DNA from: Candidatus Zhuqueibacterota bacterium
GTDB taxonomy: Bacteria; Zhuqueibacterota; QNDG01
NCBI GenBank assembly: GCA_003645915.1
Contig: QNDG01000082.1
Span: forward strand, 1-6,766
Direction of reading: 5' to 3'
DNA: 6,766 nt
This document shows, piece by piece, positions 1-4,940 of this stretch; position 1 is the stretch's first letter, and every line of letters starts with the position of its first letter. A program made the position numbers and the translations under genes. The notes beneath the pieces are model-generated. The model was not told the origin of the DNA, did no database searches, and worked only from the letters and a program-made list of their open reading frames with translations.

Positions 1-811
1 CGAAATAAAAAAACTTATATCCAAGCTGGTTTTTAAAAATTCCGACACAGATCTGGCAAAAACAGCAATATACGCTTTGTGCCGTAATAATGAGCCCAAA
101 ACTGCAAAAATCCTGTTTAACATCATTAAAAATTCACCAGATCCTGAAATACAAAAAACAGCCTTGCAGGTTATAAGCAGATTTAACTGCCCGGGAGCAT
201 ACAATTCTCTGTTTGAGAACATTGCAATTAATTCAAAAAATACTTCTACTGCAATTAGCGCGGTTATGGCTCTATATAAAAATAAAACAAACTCAATTGA
301 TAAAAACCTTATAAACATTGTAAAATCATCACATAATGCAGAAGTAAAATCCGAGGCAGTCAGACTGCTGTCAAGATCAAATAACCGCATAATTGCATCA
401 TTTCTCAGAGAAACTGCGCTCAATGAAAAAGATCAGGATGTAGCATGCACTGCTGTTTTAGGCCTGAAAAATATGCATCACTTTTTTAATGACAATGTTT
501 TTCTCGAAATTCTAAGAAAAACAGAGTTTCCTCAAGTAAAAAAATGTTGTTTTATTGCACTTGCAAGAATAGGAGATAAAAAAGCTTTCCGTGCAATAGC
601 AGCATACCTTAAAACAGAAAAAGACCCTCAAATAAGAAGGAATGCGATTTTGAATCTTATAAGTTTCAGACACGAGCCTGAACTGGTGCCTTTTCTCTTT
701 TCCATTGCAAAAACAGATACTGATTTTAAAATGAGAAAGGTTGCTATTAATGCACTTGGCAGTATAAATTCTCCTGAGGCAAAAAGTGCATTAAGAGAAT
801 TATCAAAATAA
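1..811 (+). CDS. HEAT-repeat protein, C-terminal part (5' end outside window)
   Basis: The reading frame is open from the left edge (first full codon at base 2) to a TAA at 809-811, giving 269 visible residues. The first possible internal start (TTG at 77) falls inside a repeat, so the true start lies upstream of the window. The whole visible part is a helical solenoid. I count eight repeats, recognisable by their second helix with the pattern acidic-x-x-hydrophobic-x-x-x-Ala-hydrophobic-x-x-Leu, for example DPEIQKTALQVI, HNAEVKSEAVRLL, KDPQIRRNAILNL and TDFKMRKVAINAL, spaced roughly 31-37 residues apart. This is the HEAT/PBS-lyase-type repeat known to form protein-binding scaffolds. No enzymatic motif, signal peptide or membrane segment is visible, and the N-terminal part could carry another domain. 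No intrinsic terminator follows it. The specific function is unknown; the repeat assignment is secure. Confidence 0.88.
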   Translation, partial: EIKKLISKLVFKNSDTDLAKTAIYALCRNNEPKTAKILFNIIKNSPDPEIQKTALQVISRFNCPGAYNSLFENIAINSKNTSTAISAVMALYKNKTNSIDKNLINIVKSSHNAEVKSEAVRLLSRSNNRIIASFLRETALNEKDQDVACTAVLGLKNMHHFFNDNVFLEILRKTEFPQVKKCCFIALARIGDKKAFRAIAAYLKTEKDPQIRRNAILNLISFRHEPELVPFLFSIAKTDTDFKMRKVAINALGSINSPEAKSALRELSK

Positions 812-1016
812 AATACAGAGCAGGACAAAATATAGAAGTTATTAAGACCATGAAATTTTAAATAAAGCATATGCACCGCGTCAGGAATATGAAATTGAGA
901 GACAAACACAGAAGTCACATTTATCAAAGTATGAATAAAATCATAATTTCCCGTCTTTTATTTAAAAATGGCTTATATGAAAATTTTTATGAATATTAAC
1001 AGAAAATATTTCATAC

Positions 1017-1045
1017 TTGCATTTTAACAAATAATTTTGTATAAT
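1017..1045 (+). promoter_or_regulatory. Sigma-70-type promoter of rpmB
   Basis: A -35 box TTGCAT (1017-1022) and a perfect -10 box TATAAT (1040-1045) are separated by exactly 17 bases. Transcription would start near 1052, about 40 bases before the rpmB start codon. The -35 box matches the consensus in only three positions, but the -10 box and the spacing are optimal. This suits a separately transcribed ribosomal protein gene. Confidence 0.65.
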
Positions 1046-1090
1046 TTCAGGGCGTGGTAATTATGGTATGTTTTAGAAATAGAGGATAAA

Positions 1091-1279
1091 ATGGCTCGTA
1101 AATGTGACATATGCGGAAAAGGACCGATTGTAGGTAACAAAGTAAGCCATGCGCATAATCTTACAAAGCGCAGATGGGTTCCGAATCTGCAAAAGGTTAA
1201 GGTAATTGTAAATGGTACACCAAAAACACTAAGAGTTTGTACACAGTGCATCAGATCAGGTGCAGTAGAAAGACTATAA
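1091..1279 (+). CDS. rpmB: 50S ribosomal protein L28 (zinc-ribbon form)
   Basis: This 62-residue protein is recognisable as bL28 of the large ribosomal subunit. It begins MARKCDICGKGP, has the family's conserved stretch around VSHAHNLTKRRWVPNLQKV, and ends RVCTQCIRSGAVERL. Four cysteines in two CxxC pairs (C5/C8 and C50/C53) form a zinc ribbon, so this is the C+ paralogue type. Many bacteria also or instead carry a cysteine-free form for zinc limitation, which is not seen here. The ATG at 1091 is preceded by AGAGGA (1081-1086), a good if close Shine-Dalgarno sequence. The gene has its own promoter upstream and an intrinsic terminator immediately downstream, so it appears to be a single-gene transcription unit. 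No rpmG is adjacent, unlike the enterobacterial rpmBG pair. Confidence 0.97.
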   Translation: MARKCDICGKGPIVGNKVSHAHNLTKRRWVPNLQKVKVIVNGTPKTLRVCTQCIRSGAVERL

Positions 1280-1291
1280 TGTTAAAGTTTT

Positions 1292-1322
1292 AAAAGGCAC
1301 TATTTTAATAGTGCCTTTTTTT
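1292..1322 (+). terminator. Intrinsic terminator after rpmB
   Basis: The arms AAAAGGCACTATT (1292-1304) and AATAGTGCCTTTT (1307-1319) are perfect inverted repeats around a tiny T-rich loop. The right arm runs into seven consecutive Ts (1316-1322). It starts 12 bases after the rpmB stop codon and separates rpmB from the OmpA-family gene. Confidence 0.93.
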
Positions 1323-1361
1323 ATTCCCTCAAACATTCCCGCCAGACAATAAAAAAATTTC

Positions 1362-1368
1362 AAGGAGG
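1362..1368 (+). promoter_or_regulatory. Ribosome binding site that fixes the start of the OmpA-family gene
   Basis: AAGGAGG is a full consensus Shine-Dalgarno sequence. It lies 6 bases before the ATG at 1375 but only 3 bases before the overlapping in-frame GTG at 1372, so ATG 1375 is the preferred start. No convincing promoter boxes are visible between the rpmB terminator and this site. The gene may use a weak or atypical promoter or partial read-through from rpmB. Confidence 0.8.
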
Positions 1369-1374
1369 TCAGTG

Positions 1375-2847
1375 ATGAAAAACAGGTACAGACCCGTCAA
1401 TCACTTTTCAGGTAATATATTTTTATTCTTTTTACTTATTTTAATGGTTCATACTCTTGTTTTTTCTCAGGAAGCCAAACGTGTTTTTTTCCAGGACGCA
1501 GATAAGGCTCTTCAACAGGCAAAAATGATAAATGCAAAAATCTATTCTCCCAAACAATTTGCAAAAGCTCAGGAATACTACAACAAAGCTGACAAAGGCT
1601 ATTCTCAGGGCAAGAATCTGGAGACAATCAGAAAACAGATTAAACTAGCTACTGTTTACTTCTTAAAAGCAGTTGAAACCAGTAAGATTGTAAAAACCGA
1701 ACTAAGTGAGTGTATTGCAGCAAGAAATGACGCCTTAGCTGCAGATGCTCCTGTGTTTAAAAAGGACAAATGGGATGAAGCGGAACATGAGTTTAACAAT
1801 GCAGTAAAAGCCATTGAAGACGGAAATATTGAAAAAGGACGTAAATCCGGTAAAAAGGCAATGGATCTTTATAAAAAAGTTGAGCTTGAATCTATAAAGG
1901 CCCACTACCTTGATGAAGCTAAAAAACTGCTTGAGTTTGCCGATAAAAAAGATGTTAAAAAAAGAGCCCCTGAATCAATTAAAAAGGCCAAAGATTATAT
2001 TATAAGAGCGGAAGATCTTCTTGCTCACAACAGATATGATACGGATCAGGCAAGACAACTGGCTCAGGAAGCTAAGTACGAAGCCGAGCATGCAATATAT
2101 ATCTCCGATACAATTAAAAAAATGGAACAGCAGAATAAAACCGTTGAATCTGTTATCCTTGATGCCGAGGCTCAGATACAGTTGATTTCCGACGCTCTTG
2201 ATATGAAAGCAAGATTTCTGAAAGGATTCGGCGAACCTGTAGCAAAAATAATATCCCAGATTGAGCAACTTCAGAAAGACAATGAGAATCTTACTCAACA
2301 GCTTGAAGATACAAAGGAACAGGTAAAATCTCTGGACAGCCAGGTTATTCAAATGAAATCAAAACTCGGCGAGCTTAAGTCCAAAGAAGCGACTTTGTCT
2401 AAAATAATGGAAAAGCAAAAAGCTGCAAAAGATCAGTTCAATAAAGTAAAAGCTCTTTTTGCAGAAGACGAAGCAAAAGTGCAAAGAGTCGGAACCAATG
2501 TTACTATCAGACTCTATGGTTTAACTTTTAAGGTAGGAGCATCGGTTATAGAGCCAAAATATTTCGGACTTCTCGGCAAAGTGAAAAAAGCAATAGCAGT
2601 TTATCCCGGATGTAAAATAAAGATTGAAGGACACACTGATTCATGGGGAAACGACGCTCATAATCTGAAACTTTCTACAGAAAGAGCAAATGCTGTTAAA
2701 CAGTATCTAATCTCCAGTTCGGAGATTGAAGAAAGCAGAATTACATCTATCGGATACGGTGAATCAAAACCAATTGCAACGAATGAGACTAAACAGGGAA
2801 GAAAAAAGAACCGCAGGATTGATATAATTATCATTCCTTCTGAATAA
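1375..2847 (+). CDS. Exported OmpA-family peptidoglycan-binding protein with DUF4398-like helical repeats and a coiled coil
   Basis: This 490-residue protein is probably a periplasmic or outer-envelope peptidoglycan-binding protein. A signal peptide spans about residues 1-32, with a basic/polar start, a hydrophobic core around IFLFFLLILMVHTLVF and a likely cut at FS|QEA. There is no lipobox cysteine. Residues about 57-246 are helical and resemble DUF4398 proteins. They form three related segments of about 70 residues. Residues about 247-360 are a Gln/Lys/Glu-rich coiled coil. Residues about 369-490 are the OmpA C-terminal domain: IEGHTDSWG, LSTERANAV, then GYGESKPIATN and GRKKNRRIDI. Asp422 and Arg437 correspond to the family's residues that hold the diaminopimelate of peptidoglycan. 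No transmembrane beta-barrel region is visible, so the repeat and coiled-coil part takes the barrel's place. It has its own downstream terminator and is probably monocistronic. The domain call is firm; the cellular role (spacer, tether or envelope integrity) is inference. Confidence 0.92.
   Translation: MKNRYRPVNHFSGNIFLFFLLILMVHTLVFSQEAKRVFFQDADKALQQAKMINAKIYSPKQFAKAQEYYNKADKGYSQGKNLETIRKQIKLATVYFLKAVETSKIVKTELSECIAARNDALAADAPVFKKDKWDEAEHEFNNAVKAIEDGNIEKGRKSGKKAMDLYKKVELESIKAHYLDEAKKLLEFADKKDVKKRAPESIKKAKDYIIRAEDLLAHNRYDTDQARQLAQEAKYEAEHAIYISDTIKKMEQQNKTVESVILDAEAQIQLISDALDMKARFLKGFGEPVAKIISQIEQLQKDNENLTQQLEDTKEQVKSLDSQVIQMKSKLGELKSKEATLSKIMEKQKAAKDQFNKVKALFAEDEAKVQRVGTNVTIRLYGLTFKVGASVIEPKYFGLLGKVKKAIAVYPGCKIKIEGHTDSWGNDAHNLKLSTERANAVKQYLISSSEIEESRITSIGYGESKPIATNETKQGRKKNRRIDIIIIPSE
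1543..2112 (+). repeat. Three-fold internal protein repeat (about 70 residues) within the OmpA-family gene
   Basis: Translated segments starting near residues 57, 128 and 197 align by eye: YSPKQFAKAQEYYNKA, FKKDKWDEAEHEFNNA and RAPESIKKAKDYIIRA. Each continues after a charged loop with a second helix containing a repeated Ala-x-x-x-(Tyr/Ala) pattern and ending near an Ile (SKI, ESIK, DTIK). The corresponding positions Phe62, Trp133 and Ile202 are 71 and 69 residues apart. The repeats are diverged at the DNA level, so this is an old protein duplication and not a recent DNA repeat. Confidence 0.65.
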
Positions 2848-2872
2848 ACTTATAATAAATATATTTTATCAC

Positions 2873-2925
2873 AAACCGCCGGAAAACAGAAAACAATCAT
2901 TTTTTTATATCCCGGCGGTTTTTTT
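2873..2925 (+). terminator. Intrinsic terminator after the OmpA-family gene
   Basis: AAACCGCCGG (2873-2882) pairs perfectly with CCGGCGGTTT (2912-2921), giving a 10-base-pair GC-rich stem. A run of seven Ts (2919-2925) and a further T-rich stretch follow. The loop of 29 bases is unusually long; its A-rich left and T-rich right halves can pair further inward. It lies 25 bases after the stop codon. Confidence 0.88.
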
Positions 2926-2996
2926 ATTGTTTTTCCATAAATTTTCAGTGGATTTATTTAATATTAGTTAATTTTTACGAAAAATTCGATAAAGAC

Positions 2997-3025
2997 TTGA
3001 CATTTCAACTAATTATTACTATATT
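2997..3025 (+). promoter_or_regulatory. Near-consensus sigma-70 promoter upstream of the regulator gene
   Basis: A perfect TTGACA (2997-3002) is followed after exactly 17 bases by TATATT (3020-3025), which matches TATAAT in five of six positions. This is the strongest-looking promoter in the window. The predicted start near 3032 leaves about 200 untranslated bases before the regulator gene, which is long for a simple leader. Confidence 0.72.
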
Positions 3026-3031
3026 AAAAAG

Positions 3032-3229
3032 TATATAAATCAGATATATTCTTTCTGGATTTCCCGGTTGTTACAATATTAATATTTCCGTCTCTTCTGT
3101 AGTGATTTCTGAAAAGTGCAAATATTCCGTTCCTGTCTGATTACCTGATGGTTAATTGATACAATTTCATTGAAAATAAGAATTTTACAGTAAAAATAAT
3201 TTCTGATATTTAAATATCGGAGAGATTAT
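3032..3229 (+). other. Long untranslated leader of the regulator gene
   Basis: No open reading frame of useful length with a ribosome binding site was found here. It contains three short pyrimidine-rich segments that each begin with ATATT (at 3046, 3082 and 3122), the last two sharing AATATT(T)CCGT. It also holds a 12-base palindrome AATATTAATATT (3075-3086) and, next to the start codon, a 14-base palindrome described separately. I do not recognise a known riboswitch or structured RNA. The length and repeats suggest regulation, either protein binding or RNA structure, but this is inference. Together with the terminator and promoter upstream it accounts for the 382-base gap between genes. Confidence 0.4.
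3202..3221 (+). promoter_or_regulatory. Palindrome and hairpin overlapping the regulator's ribosome binding site
   Basis: GATATTTAAATATC (3205-3218) is a perfect 14-base palindrome. In RNA the stem can extend by a U-G, a C-G and a U-A pair (3204/3219, 3203/3220, 3202/3221), which would draw in the GGA of the Shine-Dalgarno sequence GGAGAG (3219-3224), 5 bases before ATG 3230. It could be a dimer-binding operator, for example for autoregulation, or a weak translation-limiting hairpin. The palindrome is certain; the function is not. Confidence 0.45.
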
Positions 3230-4156
3230 ATGATCATTGGTCATAATCCTGTAATAATGAATATCAAAAAAATTGTACGAGAGGTATCACAGCATGATTC
3301 CACTGTTTTGATTATTGGAGAAACAGGCTCGGGAAAAGAATTCATTGCAAGAGAAATTCACAGAAGAAGCAGAAGAAGAAATAAACCTTTTGTTGTTTTG
3401 TCATGCAAAGATCTTGATATAACTATTAGGCAGGAAGATATTCTGGGGAAAATTGAGGAAGATGCAAACGATATACTGAGAAAAACAGGCATATTTGAGC
3501 AGGCAGGTAAAGGCACTCTCTTTCTTGCAGATGTGCATGAAGCTCCACCGTTCTATCAAAAAGAGTTTATATCAATGTTTTCGCAGAATAAATATTTACG
3601 AATCGGGAGCTCTTCTTTTACAAAAATTGAGTTCAGAATAATAGCTGGTACATCCTGTAAACGCCTCTCAAAAAATGAGGATTTCAGGCAGGATCTTTAC
3701 GAGTTTTTAAGCAATGTTACTATCTCGGTTCCTCCTTTGAGAAAGAGAAGACAGGATATTCCCCTGCTTGTAACTCACTTTATTAAGGTCTTTACAGACG
3801 TGAATAAAAGAAAATTTCCACCAATGCCTTCTCATATTTTTGAATCTCTAATGGAATATTCGTGGCCGGGGAATGTAAGTGAACTTAAAAATACAATCCG
3901 GAATCTTGTTTTAATGTCGCCTGACGGTGAACTTTCTACGGAATATCTGCCGTTTGAAATAAAAAAGCACCCTCTTGAATATATTAAAAACTACAAACTT
4001 AAGGATGCTGTTGCAGAAGTTGAAAAATTTCTGATAAGAAAAAATCTCAGCCGGTTTTCCGGAAATCAGTCAAAAGCAGCAAAAGCAATAGGTATTTCGG
4101 AAGCAGCTTTCAGGTATAAAATGAAAAAATTCGGTATTACAAAAAATAACTATTGA
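3230..4156 (+). CDS. Enhancer-binding-protein-like regulator (AAA+ plus Fis-type HTH) lacking GAFTGA and several catalytic residues
   Basis: This 308-residue protein has the PspF layout, an AAA+ domain (about residues 2-243) and a Fis-type helix-turn-helix (about 256-304, NQSKAAKAIGISEAAFRYKM), with no receiver or sensor domain. An in-frame TAA at 3197-3199 and the Shine-Dalgarno GGAGAG rule out a longer N-terminus. The Walker A motif GETGSGKE (30-37) is intact. Against PspF and NtrC the other key sites are changed. GAFTGA aligns with EDANDI (77-82). The Walker B Asp-Glu is Ala100-Asp101 in GTLFLADV. The sensor I Asn is Ser142. The first arginine finger remains (Arg153) but the second is Phe159. 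The sensor II Arg in WPGNVRE is Ser217. Family knowledge says GAFTGA contacts sigma-54, and homologues without it (TyrR, Rhodobacter capsulatus NtrC) act at sigma-70 promoters. I infer a sigma-54-independent DNA-binding regulator with reduced or absent ATPase. Targets are unknown. Its 3' end overlaps batE, on the opposite strand, by 7 bases. Confidence 0.88.
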   Translation: MIIGHNPVIMNIKKIVREVSQHDSTVLIIGETGSGKEFIAREIHRRSRRRNKPFVVLSCKDLDITIRQEDILGKIEEDANDILRKTGIFEQAGKGTLFLADVHEAPPFYQKEFISMFSQNKYLRIGSSSFTKIEFRIIAGTSCKRLSKNEDFRQDLYEFLSNVTISVPPLRKRRQDIPLLVTHFIKVFTDVNKRKFPPMPSHIFESLMEYSWPGNVSELKNTIRNLVLMSPDGELSTEYLPFEIKKHPLEYIKNYKLKDAVAEVEKFLIRKNLSRFSGNQSKAAKAIGISEAAFRYKMKKFGITKNNY

Positions 4157-4938
4157 GGCCACACTTCTTCAAGATTACTGTATTTAATCCACCCTACTTT
4201 ACCGTCCTTTAACACTATCTCTGCCCAATTGTCCCGTAAGCTTTCAATTTTTACCACAGTCCCGCTGTGCAGAGTAAAAAGAGTGACTCCTTCTTCAGAG
4301 CTGGGAGTGCTCTGAACTTCAACTTTTTCTGCAGTAATTACAGCACGCCTGTTTTTCTTTTGAGATTGAACTTGTGCAAACATGCTAAGAATTGAAATAA
4401 TTAATATTGACAAGGACACAGCAAGTGCCGGCCTGCAGATCCTTTTTATACTCTGCTGCCTCAGAACAATCAGCAGTACAATAAATATTGACGCAATAAC
4501 ATAGAAAATACTGCTGATAATGATAAGAGCCTTTTGAGGCAAAGCAAAAACTATATTGTTGAATATTCTGACAAGAAAAAATTCAGGCATAGGAGTTATT
4601 TTGTCAACTACTCTTAAACCTGCAAGTTTCAGGTTCTGTTTTAAAGCAGGATCTCCAGGTATGTATTTTTTTGCCCTCTCATAATTTAAAATTGCACGGG
4701 CAATATCTCCTTTTCTGTAAAAACAATTTCCAATATTATAGTAAAGCTGCCCGCTCTCATAACCTTCGTTAATTATTTTCTGGTAACAAAGAAGCGCGCT
4801 GTCAACCTTGCCCTTTGCATAAAAATTATTTCCTTTTGTGAAAAGGTCCGGAATCTCTTCAGAATAGACCTGTGAAAAAATTAATCCGGAAAAAACTACA
4901 AAAATCAATAAAACTGTTTTTATATTCATACGCTCCAT
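4150..4938 (-). CDS. batE: BatE-like aerotolerance protein (TPR, two membrane segments, SH3-like domain)
   Basis: This 262-residue envelope protein has the layout of BatE. A signal peptide or N-terminal anchor covers about 1-26 (LLIFVVFSGLIFSQVYS). Two tetratricopeptide repeats lie at about 31-98 (LFTKGNNFYAKGKVDSALLCY; LYYNIGNCFYRKGDIARAILNY). Two membrane segments follow at about 137-159 and 171-188. A bacterial SH3-like domain fills about 196-259 and ends with the typical NWAEIVLKDGKVGWI. The start lies 2 bases after the batD stop, so the genes are co-transcribed and probably translationally coupled. ATG 4938 has AGGGA about 9 bases upstream inside the batD end. An in-frame ATG at 4929 (MNIK) with GGAG just before it is an alternative. 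Bat proteins were linked to oxygen tolerance in Bacteroides fragilis, while later work in Leptospira questioned a direct role. The exact function is unsettled. No terminator is evident after it. Confidence 0.87.
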   Translation of the reverse strand: MERMNIKTVLLIFVVFSGLIFSQVYSEEIPDLFTKGNNFYAKGKVDSALLCYQKIINEGYESGQLYYNIGNCFYRKGDIARAILNYERAKKYIPGDPALKQNLKLAGLRVVDKITPMPEFFLVRIFNNIVFALPQKALIIISSIFYVIASIFIVLLIVLRQQSIKRICRPALAVSLSILIISILSMFAQVQSQKKNRRAVITAEKVEVQSTPSSEEGVTLFTLHSGTVVKIESLRDNWAEIVLKDGKVGWIKYSNLEEVWPQ

Positions 4939-4940
4939 TA

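Noticed and set aside
628..927. Minus-strand open reading frame of 99 codons
   Set aside because: Largely the antisense shadow of the HEAT-repeat gene, without a ribosome binding site or recognisable domain.
871..999. A 42-codon ATG open reading frame between the HEAT gene and rpmB
   Set aside because: There is no Shine-Dalgarno sequence, the composition is unremarkable, no family is recognised, and another frame of the same stretch looks equally coding-like. Not enough to call a gene.
1024..1251. Minus-strand open reading frame of 75 codons over rpmB
   Set aside because: It is antisense to a certain ribosomal protein gene and its promoter, and its Cys/His/Phe-rich translation is typical of a shadow frame.
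3055..3076. Possible sigma-54 promoter (TGG...TTG) upstream of the regulator
   Set aside because: The invariant GG-N10-GC spacing and bases are not met. The nearest match gives TG where GC is needed.
3230..4156. Calling the regulator a normal sigma-54-dependent activator
   Set aside because: Overall homology is clear, but the GAFTGA loop and several catalytic residues are missing, so the standard functional label would mislead.
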